A stretch of DNA of 64,000 nucleotides from Crotophaga sulcirostris (taxonomy: Eukaryota > Chordata > Aves > Cuculiformes > Crotophagidae), in the NCBI GenBank assembly GCA_013397455.1, contig VYZB01000036.1, positions 2,706,090 through 2,770,089 of the forward strand. The letters run 5' to 3'. Both the position numbers and the translations under genes were made by a program. Below the pieces are notes generated by a model. It was not told the DNA's origin. It made no database searches and saw nothing but the letters and a program-made list of their open reading frames with translations. Below are positions 13,180-24,825 of this stretch, one piece after another; positions within the stretch are counted from its first letter, which is position 1, and every line of letters begins with the position of its first letter.

Positions 13180-13483
13180 TTCGAAAGAACAGGACTCTGT
13201 CGCCGCAGATTTACCGAAGCTGCCTGAGCTCCTTTCCCCGGTGACACCCACCGCGTTATGGAGTGCGAACCGTTAGGAAAGGCACCTCTGCCGACAGCTG
13301 CCATGGCGGCCCTCGGGCGTCCCCTGGCGGCGGCGGCGGCGGCGGGGAAGGCGAGCGGGAGCCCGGCCCGCGGCGAGTGCCGGCCACAAAGGCACCGAGG
13401 CAGCAGCTGGCGTAGCCTGTGTGGGTGGCGATCCTGGAGAAGCGCTGCAGCGTGACGGGCGATCAGTGTCACGCCTGCTGCTG
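13180..13483. promoter_or_regulatory. CpG island between inverted CR1 copies
   Basis: About 300 bp of GC-rich sequence. A hand count gives roughly 34 CpG dinucleotides, close to expectation without CpG decay, while the surrounding DNA is AT-rich and CpG-poor. It contains six GGC units (13326-13343). An ATG in a strong Kozak context (GCCATGG, ATG at 13303) starts a frame with an alanine tract that remains open to 13455. A longer frame in the same phase starts at 13258. Another plus frame (13419-13655) runs from the island into the next CR1. I do not recognise the encoded peptides. It could be a small promoter or first exon, a young GC-rich retrocopy fragment, or part of an unrecognised repeat. 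Its origin is unknown. Confidence 0.55.
13326..13346. repeat. GGC trinucleotide run
   Basis: Six perfect GGC units followed by extra G residues, inside the CpG island. In the frame of the ATG at 13303 it encodes an alanine run. Confidence 0.85.
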
Positions 13484-13693
13484 GGAATTCTTCACGCTGA
13501 GGGTGGTGAGACACAGGCACAGGTTGCCCAGGGAAGCTGTGGGTGCCCCCTCCCTGGAGGTGTTCAAGGCCAGGCTGGATGGGGCCTGGAGCAGCCTGGG
13601 CTGGTGGGAGGTGTCCCTGCCCATGGCAGGAGGGGTGGAACTGGGTGATCTTTAAGGCCCCTTCCAACCCAAACCGTTTCGTGATTCTGTGAA
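13484..13693 (+). mobile_element. CR1 LINE 3' end fragment
   Basis: A sense-strand CR1 of about 210 bp. It begins in the last part of ORF2 (text equivalent to FFTLRVVRHRHRLPREAV, in frame with the 13419-13655 open frame). It passes through the 3' UTR with GTGATCTTTAAGGCCCCTTCC and ends with a short GTGATTCTGTG tail. It is about 90 percent identical by eye to the reverse complement of 12421-12632 and belongs to the same or a sister subfamily. Its 5' truncation point abuts the CpG island. Confidence 0.93.
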
Positions 13694-13907
13694 CTGCTGT
13701 CCGGTCTCACATCGCCTTCTGCCTACGTGGATGGCTCTGCCTTCGCTCAGCAGCCTGAGTGAGGCGTGTGGCAAACAGCTGGGGAGAGTGAAGGTGGGTT
13801 GCTGAATGTACACCATCCCTTGCAGAATTGCCCTGAGTTAACCACGAAGGCTGAACAGAAAGTACTCTGAAGTCTCACAGTGTTCAGCACAGAATTCTAT
13901 TTTCATC
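13694..13907. other. Short spacer between CR1 copies
   Basis: About 210 bp without a recognised element. The left part (to about 13790) still has several CpGs and higher GC, so it may be a weak continuation of the island that the 13484-13693 CR1 interrupts. The right part is ordinary AT-rich sequence. Confidence 0.4.
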
Positions 13908-14142
13908 ATGGAATCGTAGAATGGTTTGGTTGGAAGGGACCTTTATGATCATCCACCACATTCAAAGATCAACGCCTCCCACCAGAGCAGGCTGCTCAAG
14001 GCCCCATCCAACCTGGCCTTGAACACCTCCAGGGATGGGGCATCCACAGCTTCCCTGGACAACCTGTGCCAGTGCCTCACCACCCTCAGCATGAAGAATT
14101 TCTTCCTAATGTCTAATCTGAATCTTCCCCCTTCTAAATGCA
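13908..14142 (-). mobile_element. CR1 LINE 3' end fragment
   Basis: An antisense CR1 3' end of about 235 bp. It has the tail ATGGAATCGTAGAATGG, the GGTTGGAAGGGACC block, then the text of the ORF2 end (minus frame 13949-14143 with [40 protein letters not shown]). A few bases are missing or changed relative to the copy at 12421. It is truncated at about 14142 and is the same general subfamily as the two copies on its left. Confidence 0.93.
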
Positions 14143-14560
14143 CTTTCTATGGATTGTCAAATGAAGTGGAGTTGTGTAACAGGAATACAGCAACATTCCT
14201 ATATATTCTGACTTGCGTGTATCTTTCATGGTGCATCACAGGCTGGTAACTCCCCGGGGCAAGGGGCCAGGAGCGGCGGGGCCTGCTCATGGGGTCTGTC
14301 AGGGCAGGACCTGATTCCTGAAAATATAGAAAAGGTTTCCATGATGGGCTTTCAAATTATTGCTAGCTACATTAGTCTGTCTTAGTGGTGATAAAAGAGG
14401 GAAACATGAAAGCATTTGTGAGGCCCTAGGCAGACACTGGGAGAAAACTTTGATGGCAGCATTTTTGCCTGCACATAGGACAGTCTGAGGGCTGGGTGGC
14501 AGCGCTGCCAAAAAGGACCTAGGAGACAGAAAAAAATATTAGCCAGAAATGTATCCTTGT
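14143..14560. other. Spacer, nothing recognised
   Basis: About 420 bp of mixed composition between CR1 copies. The minus open frame at 14299-14511 has no recognisable family. The right end may contain an unrecognised, more diverged start of the next CR1. Confidence 0.4.
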
Positions 14561-15155
14561 GGAAAGGTGGCCAGCAGCATCCTGGGCAGCAGCACCAGCA
14601 GGTTGAGGGAAGTGATCCTTCCATCCTCCCAACTCAGCCCTAGTGAGACCACAGCTGGAGTGCTCTGTCCAGGTCTGGACTACCCAGGGCAAGAAAGAGA
14701 TGGACATACTGGAATGAGTCCTGCAAAGGACCATTGAGATGATTAAGGGATTAGAGCCAACCCTAATGTACAAAGAGAAACTGAGACATGGGATTGTTTA
14801 CTGCAGAAGAGAAAGATCAGGGGATTATTACCAATGTGTGCAAATATCTGATGGGCAACAGTAAAGAAGACAGATCCAGACTCCACTAAGTGGTATCCAG
14901 TGAAAGAACAAGAGGAAATTGGCACAAACTGAAGTATGGGAAATCCCATTCAAACATAAGGAAAACTTTTTTTACTGTGGGGGTCGTCAAACATTGGCAC
15001 AGGTTTCCCACAGAGGTTGTGAAGTCTCCGGCCTTGCATATTTTGATGTTCAAAAGCCTGCTGGACGTAGCCCACGGGAACCTGCTCTAGGCGACTCTGC
15101 TTTGAGCAGGGAGGTTGGACCTCACCTCAGCCGTTGTAATCCTGGGATTCCATGA
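14561..15155 (+). mobile_element. Old, diverged CR1 LINE fragment
   Basis: A sense-strand CR1 of about 600 bp, older than its neighbours. From left to right it holds the ORF2 segment around ATCCTGGGCAGCAGCACCAG, a decayed 'LVRPQLECSVQVWTTQGKKEMD'-type region, the RTRGNWHKLK and 'FFTVGVVKHWHRFPTEVV' stretches (plus frame 14890-15090), and a 3' UTR ending near GGTTGGACCTCACC and a worn tail at about 15140-15155. Frames change several times, so it is non-functional. It appears to come from a different, more ancient subfamily than the three CR1 copies to its left. Confidence 0.85.
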
Positions 15156-18100
15156 AAAGTGTTTCTGAAGTGAGAGATGTGTCCTCTATTTAAAAGAAAT
15201 GTGAAGAAGAAAAATGTATTCGGAGAGGAGAAGATTTCCCTCACTCTATGGATCCTAAAGACTGAGCAGAAAAGAGTTGTGTTTTTTTCTTTTTCTCTTC
15301 TGTTGTTGAATTGAGTTGGGTGGAAATGAGTAAGAATGGGAAGGGCACTGGTATACATAATACCTCTATTATTACTCAGTCAAAAGGATTGCAAGTCTGA
15401 GATGGGGATTTTTTCCTGGCCTGTAAATCTGTTGGGAATAACCTTGTGTTTTGGCTGGCTGCCTTTTTAAGCAATGAGATTAGCAGTAGGTTTATTTGTC
15501 ATCTTCAGGGTGGTATAAGCCACCTTCACCATTTGAATAGTTTGTGTGGGCTTATTCACTGCAACCTTTTAGAAATTAAGTTTAAGTATGTATTTTGAAT
15601 GCCCCAGAAATGAAAATTAGCTTTTAAACTATAGATCTAGACATGGATTTAGAACATTTGGCAATACAGAGTGCAACAATTTGCTCCTGCAGTCCAAACC
15701 GATGCTCACTGAAGTTAACTGAGACATAGCAATCACCCTCTCTCTGTTAAACTGCACAATGCAAGATCCTTATTCAAGAAAAATTTCAGCTTTTGGGTAG
15801 CTATTAATCCTCTCCATAAATTTTCCACAAATACTACATAGCTACATATACATATATACATAACTATGACCTAATTAGAAAATCCATTGACCAAGTGCTG
15901 GTGTTATTCCTCAGTCCTATGTCTATCCATGAAAACACTGGAGATGGAAAAAAAAATCTTGCACTAACAGTGCAAAGAAAGATTGTCAGATATTTTGTCT
16001 CTGTTTGTGGCAGCTTAAGCAGACACTTACAGAGCTTTTTGTTATTCAGTGTAGGATTGCTGTGTTTCTATATCATCTTCCAGACTGAAATATGAGTGTA
16101 GATAGTGAGCAAGCAACACATCCGAGATGTGCAGAGTGCCAGCAAGTGCATAAACAAAATAGATTCTACTGAATCTCATCCATGTCAGGATGAGTGTATT
16201 TCAGCTGCGGAGTTCCATCTGAATGGCCACCAGTTTGACTCAAATTCCTGAAATCCTCGTAGGCTGCCTGAGCAAAACTTGCAGATGGAAGCTGATGACA
16301 GATCTGAGAACTCAAATGGATGATAGCTTGGTTTCCAGGCAGTTCCAGGCTATACCCGTAGACCCTTCAGGGACTGAAAAGCCATCTGCTAAGTTCCAGA
16401 GTAAAAATGAAAGACATACATGGGCATGTTTTTAAAAATTTTAAAGAAAGATTTCTTCTTCGCTGATACCTGTTTCATTCCTAGTCTTTGTTTCCATTGC
16501 CCTGAGACTTTCATGCTTTTCTAGAGCTGTAGTCTTAATACAACTCCGCATATTGGGAAGGTTCAGTAAGTGAAGATGTTTATATCTGAGAGAAGCTTAT
16601 CTTTTTCTTTCAACTGTTAGCTTCTTTAATAGAAATGATTTCCATTCTCATTTTTTCAAACTGGCCTAGTCTGATATTAGCCCATTTCACGTTAATAAAA
16701 ACAGACCATAGAACGAAATATCTTTTAAATTGGAAAAGCTGAAAATGTTACTGAAATTTACCATTTGGAGGGCTTTTCCATTTCTATAAATCCTACTATG
16801 GAGAACTATAGAGGTAAAAGTAGAGAGAGAAAAGCTAAGACTCAGCTTTTCACTCAGATGGAGAGAAGAGGCTTTTGCCTGGTTCTCCTTCAGCTGCTTC
16901 TTAAACTAGAATACTTTAAAAATATGGTTAAAAGAAAATTGATTTCCTATGGAACAAAGTTGGACACATTTGCAGATCAAGAAGCTCAAATTAAAATTTG
17001 TGGGAATTGTCATATTATCTAAACATATTCTTAAAGATAAAAATGTTGGTCTGATGAGCGGTTTTGGAATATTTCTGTTGAACTCAGGCACCAAAAATGT
17101 TTAGACTCTCAAATGCACTCTCCAGAATCAGAATCAGAGCATTCCCAGCTATGCTCTGTCCACTTCCCTAAATGTGTAAGTACACTTGTAACTCCATTCT
17201 TAAGAAGCTTGGAAATGCTCAGGTATATTATTGAGCAAGGCTGTGGAAGTAAATATTCATTGCTTGGATAAGAATAAAGTTTCTATAAAATATATGTTGC
17301 TGTACCTCTCCTTCTGCTTTCCAAAATGCATTACTCCTCTTGAAGCCAATAAGATGAGGGTAAAGTTGGAAGATAGTTCTCTCTTACTATTAAAGAAGAT
17401 ATTTAAAATAGAGTTATCTCTTGCCTGCACCCCGTAAAGGAATTTTCATAGGTATTAAACCATAAACATCTTTTGGAAGACTGGCACAATGTGCACTATA
17501 CATATTTATAGTTAAAATGCCTCAGGTCTGTATTTTAAACATGTAGTTTTAACAGTACAAGTAAGCTGTAGATTGGCTTTAAATTTTATCTCTGTTTGGA
17601 TATGAGAATTCGGCTACAGATCTGGAGTTGATGACAGTGTGTTTTATGGCTGGCTGCCTGTTTTGCATGGCATGGATTTTAGTATTGTTCTGGCATTTCA
17701 CATGCTCGTTTAGTGTGGAGTAGTGCAGCACAAAGACCTTCATACTTGTAAACAGGTCCACTAGATGTCCCTCCAGCTCTTTGTGATGATAACGCGAGGC
17801 TGACTTAGAACAAATGGCTCTGAGACGAAGATCACTGCATTTTATGTCCCTTATCTTGCATACATAGCTCTTCCTGGGTTGCTACAGAAGTTACAAGCCC
17901 AACATAAATCCAGTTTCAGAAGGTGAAGGTAGGCATTTTCCTTCTATATGTGTGCACACGTGGTTTTGATCATTCGAATTCTTTCTGTCCCTCTAATTTT
18001 CCCTTGTAAAGGACTTTTGCAATAACTCAAATAGAAGGAAAATGCAGTCTCTTGCTGTATGGGTAGTGGGCAGGCAAAACAATGAGGTGAAAAAGTGAAT

Positions 18101-21100
18101 GCATTTGTAGATTTTGCCTGGCTTTTCATGGGAAAATATAATTTAGCTCAATCTCAACTTGTCTACTATGCAGGTGAAGACTAGTCTAGAAGTTAATCTA
18201 ACATGGCAGTTTAGTTAGGTGGCCTGATCAGCCATTCAGTCTTAGTATGAAGGTGGCAAGCTCAGATACCTCAGAAAGGTTGAGACACTTTTTCAGTACA
18301 CCCTGAAACATGAAGATTAATCTCCTCTAAAATGCTGTTAGTGCTGTTGCATATTTTCTTCTGGACATGTAATCTCCTTTTCCATATTGCTACTGTTCTG
18401 ATGCCTGTGACATCTGGAAATGTAGTTCCAGAGTCTGAGTAAATAACATGTGAGATGATACTCTATTTTGAGTGAATATCCTCTTGCTTTTGTGCTTTGA
18501 CACAGAGGAAATTAATCTCTCAGTCTAGTTCTTTGTATTTTTTAATCTCATAGTCTCTTATTCAATTGCTTTCTAAGAAAAATAATCCTCATATTTTTAT
18601 GGTTTCTACTGATATGACTACTCTTTCTCATCACATTTTCCTTGAATTTTCTCCCTCAATTTCTCTCTGTTTTCTTTGGTGAGGTGACTAGCATGGTATA
18701 CATTTCTTTAGATGAGAAAACCATAGGAGATGGCGCTAATATATTTCTAGCTTCTTAAAAAGGTTACCAATTCAAACATAATTGTATGGAACTTGTGTAC
18801 ATGTTTCTGTTGGCAAGATAATATACTAGCAATATTAGATGTAGGCAAAATAAATGCCTTACAATATAGAAAAAATAGTCCTTTGGGTAGCTTCAGCTGA
18901 GCACTATGTGTATAATGAATACACAGACTGATAGTTTTAATACAGATAAAATTGTGTTGAAAATAAAAGATATTGCTTTTTAATTAGGAGGTGCTTCTGT
19001 TGTTAAATTTAATGTGACCATTCCATTATCTTCTGCTTGCTGTGCATCCTCTCTCTCAAAGCACATCTCCTGTACAATAATGTAGCAGGTATATCTAGAA
19101 ACAGAATTAGTAGATAGTTAGTAAGTGCTCTGCTGAAACCTTTGCTAGATGTCAGCGATGTAAATAGTGTAGGGCAGACTCTTACATTTTAATCTGCTGC
19201 TGTAAATTTATACTATGATCTCAGACAAAAGATGCTTGGTTTTGTGATGTGGTAACTAAACGCAAGGAGACCTTAGACAAAAAATCTGGTGATTCAGGGA
19301 GACAAGAGCAACGCTATTTAGAACCAGATTTCCTCAAATCCTCTAGGTTCCTTCTGCTTCAGCTGTCATCAGCATAGTTCAGTTATGAAATTTAATATTA
19401 TTGAGCTGAAGATGTGGGTAAGACATGGTGGAAAACATATTTTCTCTGCATCGAGATGCCAAAGGCCTTGAACATATCATGAGCAATGACAGTGGGTTGG
19501 AGTGAGGATGAGGAAAAAGAGTGTATGAAGAGGCAGCAACGTTGCCGTACTTTACAATAGTAAACCAGACCACTGGACTCTGAGTCAGCCCTGGCACAGA
19601 AGTGCACTATAAGCCCTTATCAATAAAACAGGGTAACCTACATCCCCAAAAGACAGTGATAACACTGCATCTCTATTAAAAGCAAAGATAAAATTCTGTT
19701 TTTCTCTGCTGAGAATTTGACACAAATCGTATAAGACATTTTTCTCTGGCCACAGGCACACAGGAAGTTTAGAAAGCTGCAAGTTAATTCACTGTGGGAA
19801 AAATATTCTCAGTTGTGTATAAAAAAAACATAAGGAAGGGAAAATCAGAATGACCAGTCAGAAAAGTTATCCTGGAGTAAGTAGAAGTGGGGAAGCTAGT
19901 GATATTGTCCTGAATTTGGAAACCAGGACTCAAATGTGGAAGAATTTCTGTAAAACTGTTACAAAGGGATAGGATAAGTTTTACCTTGAATATTTATCAG
20001 TGTCAGAGACATCCAAACATTTTGACAATGGTGAAGTCTATGTTCATATGCAGACTGAGTTGCAAAGGAGTTTCTCAGGGCCATAATAAGGGATTAGCCG
20101 TAATAAGGGATCTGGTGATCCCCTGTATCCCTCTGAGACCTCCCACTTGGTCTTGCTAGTCTGCTTTGAACCATTGTACCTGCTGTCATTTTGTTACTGT
20201 TCCTCTGGTATTGCCTGTCACAGATGAGAAGGAGCAGGGGAAGAAATTACCAATGTATTTTCTCCTTTCTCTTCTGCTTACCTTTTCCTCTAACCCTCCT
20301 CTCCTGCTCTCTCCTTAGATAACGGGAAACCAGACAAGAGAAGGAAGGCTAGGGAGGTGATGGGAAATTCCTTTCCTGTCTCTGTTCCCCTGCTGAATGA
20401 AAAATAGGTGCTTGTAAGAGTCCTCTAACTCCTCCTAGTCCTAAAGTTGTCACTTTATATCTATCTTTTACCCAGCAACCTGACTCTGTTTTCCTATCCA
20501 GTTCCCCTGTTTGCCGGTTGCTGTTTTTAAGGATTAGTAAATAGAAAGGATCGTTATTTTTTGGTTAGTTAATCATATCCATGATAGAAATCTTCATAGG
20601 GACAATACTTCTTAAATTGTTTGCTGCTCAAGTTAATAGTTCATATTTTCATGAGTATCTCATCGGCAATGTTGAGTCTACATGAAGATAGATTTCAGGA
20701 TCAAGACATTGTTATAGAAATTGGCTCCTGTCGTCGAAGTAGTAAATAGCATCATCTGCATCAGATTTTTCACTTTGGGTCAGGTATGCAAACTGATGAA
20801 CTTGTAATACACTGAGGGTACTATTTGCCATTTCAGACGTATAAAGATGGATGCATAAACTTCTAACCTTACTTTACTTTGTAAGAGAAGCCGTACTATT
20901 ACTGATCCTTGCCTGGACAGATGGTCATCATTTATCATGCAAAAAGAAGTATCAAACTATGTGGGTTTCTTTGTGTAACACTCTTCCGGGTGGTTGCCAC
21001 AGGGAAGTAATTCACTTTTATTTAGAAAATGTCTTTTACTGAATTCCTGCCTGTTACACCTCAAGTCTTCCTTGCAAAACATAAGGCACAGAATAAATTA

Positions 21101-22515
21101 ACGAAGGTAATAACATATGCTTTCCTGTTAGACAAAGATGTCCTCTTTTGGATTGACTGACAAGAATAGTATCTTCTTTTCCTTTTTTATGGGTATTTTA
21201 GAAATTAGATATTAATGTGATAATGGAAAATCAAGAGGTAAACATTACTTATTAAACATTGAAATCTCTTTTGTAGTTCAGATAATCATAACAGATAGAT
21301 AATTCATGGCAATTAAGCCAAGCATTAACACTATTAACTGATGAAAACATTTTCATGATAATAATTACAGAAAAGAGTTTCTGTATGTGTCTGGTTTTTG
21401 TTTATATTTTAGAAAGTCTGTTATTTGAGAGTCAACTCTATATAATAACTCACAACAACTGCAATTTTATTACTTTTAAAGTCGTAGGTTCTTAATTGCC
21501 AAAATCATCCTGAAATATGTTTCTTTGGTGTATTTTTTGCAGGCCAGAAGGTAGTAATGAATAGGCTGTTAATGATTCCAGATTCCATACCTGCAGTCTA
21601 GTAAATATTAGTCTGACACAGGTCTGTCACAAAGTGCTGCCTCCCTCTGATGACACTATTTTAAATAACACAGCTGAAAAAAGCTGACTTGTCAAGGATG
21701 ATAAGACTTAGTCCCATCCTGCCTGGAGAACATGGAGAAACCAGATTGCATCTAGGTTGGGTCTTTGGGATTCTCTGTCTGTGGAAATTTAATTTGTGCT
21801 TATGAAGTTCACTCAGTGGCTATGTTCTTGATTACATGGTGTAGTTTTTTAGGGATACAGCTTGGTGAAATCATTTGTGTGCACTCAGCTTTCACCAGAA
21901 AGGACATGTTCATTTTTTAGCAAGGATAAATTATCAACCCATAACTAACTTACCTTGTCCTGAAGAGAGAGATGCCATTTGACGATCTGGATCTATTTTC
22001 CTGCTTCACTTTCCTGTTCTTTTTTCATTGTTAATTATCAGGAGCAGAAATGCATGACTGGAAGTGAGCTTACACTGCTTTTCACTGCTTTTGGAGAACT
22101 TGTCCAGAGTTTTTAATGATACTATTTCTTGCCTTTGATAAACTATCAGAAAAAAAGAATCTATGGTTTAACTTTCCACAGCTTGCATGGAACATAAATG
22201 TTTGTAGTATAGCTGGTGAAACCATTAATAATTTACTTGGTTTAGGAACAATTTTAGTTTCTGTAATAAAATATGCCAGTTTATTAAAAATAACTGTAAT
22301 CAAAATATTACCACTTCTCTCTAACCTGAATTATTTTCTCTTTTCAGTAGAATCTGTGCACATTAATGGATAGTTGTTACAGGCAGTTCTGTGCACCAGG
22401 TGTGTGTCCTGACAGTATGTAAATCTACATGGGAGTAAGATGTGGGTGGCCCCCTTCTCCCATCCTCCATAGGCAGCAAACCCAGGCAGGCAGTTCAAGC
22501 AGGGAGACAGGATGG

Positions 22516-22557
22516 CAGAAGACTGGGACAGCAGGACAGAAGACTGGGACAGCAGGG
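22516..22557. repeat. Two-copy 21-bp tandem duplication
   Basis: The unit CAGAAGACTGGGACAGCAGG occurs twice in a row with a 21-bp period. It is non-coding as far as can be judged. It is probably a replication-slippage duplication and may vary in copy number. Confidence 0.85.
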
Positions 22558-22899
22558 TTAATGATTCTGATCTTATCAAATTTAGGGAAAAATGCTCCAA
22601 TAAGATGAGTGTATTTGTAATAAGGTGCATATTGACTTGCTTTTCTGCACCCTACTCTACCACCTATATTTTACGGTAATACAAGTTTAAATTGCAAGTG
22701 TGGGGCATCTCCTGAGACGGATCGATACTTATGCCCTTTGTGAAGTGATGAAAATGACAGTACCAATTATGCAGGAATAGATCACATTTACCCTAATTTC
22801 ATCAAATCAAAAGCCATCTCTTCACAATTTTATGTATGATCATGGTGTTAGAAAAAGCTGTATTACTTTGCTTATTAATGGGTATAAAGGATGTTTATT

Positions 22900-22968
22900 G
22901 TATATATATATGTATATATATTATATGCATATATTATATACATAATATACATTCTATAATATATGTAG
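22900..22968. repeat. AT-rich TA microsatellite, self-complementary
   Basis: Runs of TATATATA interspersed with ATGCATAT and ATAATATA. Many parts are nearly palindromic, so the stretch could extrude as a cruciform. It is flanked by unique sequence. Confidence 0.85.
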
Positions 22969-24008
22969 TTCATTGAAAACTCTCTGAACTGTTTCTCAGA
23001 AGTCAAAGATTTCTCTTCTTCATTGAATGTCCAAGAAAACACTTTATTTTTCTGTTTTAGTCATCCTATTTACTATGTGCCACTTCTCAAATCTGTCATT
23101 ATGCTGTTGTTCTTGCCTCATGTTTTCATGTACATTAGGTTATTTTGATCCTGGTTTTTATTTTCTTTCATTTGGGTAATTGATAGGGCTGGCTTCAATC
23201 CTTTTATGCCCATGCTGATTTTGCCTCATTTCTGTTTTGCTTTTCAGTTTATACGTCAGCAGAGATCTCTAGTTACAATAGCTTAATGTTTCCTGGAAGT
23301 TCTGCGTCATGGAGCCAAATTTATCCCTGGTGTATTTTCCATTGACACAGAAATTACACCTGGAATGAATAATTTTCTGGTGTTTATGCTCATCTGGTCT
23401 TATTTTTTCTCTCAGACATTGTTCATTTATATTAATCATGTAATATCAGTAGTCATTTGAATGGTATGAAATCAAATTATGTCGTTTTGGGGACCTGGCA
23501 AAGACAAGAACAATGAAATAAAATTATGGAAGTCACATAATATATGTAGTCCTCACAGTAAGTACTAAATCTTATTGTGGCCTATTTTTTTCACTGTTCT
23601 GAACTAAAGAAATATAAGATGGGAAAATATATTTTAGAGATAATATTGCATTTAAGCACAAAAGCTGCATATACCTCTGACCTCTATACAGAACAAAGAC
23701 ATAACTAGAGTTAACTGGCTTTAAACTGATGCACACTTAAAAATATGTAAAGCAACCCTTCTGAGGTCTGATATGGGTGCTTGATATGAAGATAAACCAT
23801 GGAGCTTTTTGTTGTTTTTGTTACTTATGCTAGAAAACTACACACACAAAAATATAAAAATACTATCAAAGTTGCAAAATTTTTAAATCTCATAGTTTCC
23901 TTAACAGTGGTTACTAGCATTTGGGAGAGACAAGCATAAAAAAAATAAGATTTCTTATTGTCAGTTCAGTGCCTGTCTTCATTCTTGGATGAAATAGGTA
24001 CTAAATTT

Positions 24009-24091
24009 TGGGGTTGTCCTATGCAGGGATAGGAGTTGAACTCGATAATCCATGTGGGTCCCTTTCAATTCAGGTAATTCTGTGATTCTGT
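24009..24091 (+). mobile_element. CR1 LINE 3' tail fragment
   Basis: About 80 bp of CR1 3' UTR in sense orientation. GGGTTGTCCTATGCAGGG and AGGAGTTGAACTCGATAATCC are followed by TGGGTCCCTTTCAATTCAGG and an ATTCTGTGATTCTGT tail. Only the extreme 3' end is present, which is normal for CR1. The subfamily text resembles that of the 52456-52920 copy. Confidence 0.9.
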
Positions 24092-24482
24092 AAACAGCTG
24101 ATAAAGATATTGGCTACATCCCTGCATCTCTTGGCCATAGGTCATTCAGTGTGTCTGAAGGGACTGTACTTGCACTGCTGACATAGCAGGAGGAGCTGTA
24201 AGAGGACAGAAGAGTTTCCAAACCTGTTTCATGGATTGCCCCTGAGCTGAGAGGCAGCAGTGCCTAACCAGCTATTGTATACTCCTTGCCAGCTGGCCAG
24301 TATGTCAGCCCATGGTTGTGGGATCTGGGTGTGAGACCCTTCCCTGACCAACCAGACCCCAACCAAAGAGAGCAAAGGGATGCCGCAAAGTCATCAAGAT
24401 TTTATCTGGATCAGCATGATGAACAAACACTCTTTTCGCCCACCAAACTAAGGTTGAATTTCCACCAACCGTGATGAGCCTT
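24092..24482. other. Spacer of unknown origin
   Basis: About 390 bp between two CR1 elements, somewhat richer in GC than the background. A plus frame of 62 codons (24286-24474) shows no recognisable family. It could be part of an unrecognised repeat, but I cannot support that. Confidence 0.4.
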
Positions 24483-24540
24483 ATAGAATCATAGAATCAT
24501 AGAATCATCTGGTTGGAAAAGACCTTTGAGATCATCAAGT

Positions 24541-24825
24541 CTGGAGAAGAGGAGGCTCAGGGGAGACCTTATTGCTCTCTACAACTACCTAAAAGGAGGT
24601 TGTAGTCAAGCGGGCGTTGGTCTCTTCTCACAGATGACCAGTGACAGAACTAGAGGGCACGGACTTAAACTTCGTCAGGGGAGGTTTAGACTTGATGTTA
24701 GGAAGAAGTTCTACACTGAAAGGGTGATTGGCCACTGGAATGCGCTGCCCAGTGAGGTGGTGGAGTCGCCGACCCTTGAAGTGTTTAAGGGAAGATTGGA
24801 TGAGGCACTGAGTGCCATGGTTTAG
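24541..24825 (+). pseudogene. CR1 ORF2 C-terminal fragment
   Basis: The last ~94 codons of CR1 ORF2 within the nested plus-strand element. They are open from the truncation point to the natural stop. The fragment lacks the whole reverse transcriptase catalytic core and has no start of its own. The upstream bases belong to the host CR1 in antisense, so this is a truncated transposon fragment and not a gene. Confidence 0.85.

Larger units (their letters stand above)
15156..24008. other. AT-rich unique sequence, no gene recognised
   Basis: About 8.9 kb with no recognised gene or recent transposon. Open frames are at most about 99 codons (22331-22630, minus, which reads through a small tandem duplication). 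A long pyrimidine tract ending in AG occurs at about 20258-20318, and an AT microsatellite at 22900-22968. The rest is featureless to the eye. Old repeats too diverged to see may be present. Confidence 0.55.

Noticed and set aside
13375..13413. Short histone H3-like peptide (ATKAPRQQLA) in one frame of the CpG island
   Set aside because: Only a few residues resemble the H3 tail and a stop follows at once. The rest of the frame has no histone similarity.
13122..13667. 181-codon minus-strand open frame over the CpG island
   Set aside because: It is the antisense of two CR1 fragments plus the GC-rich island. Its length is explained by lack of stop codons in GC-rich DNA.
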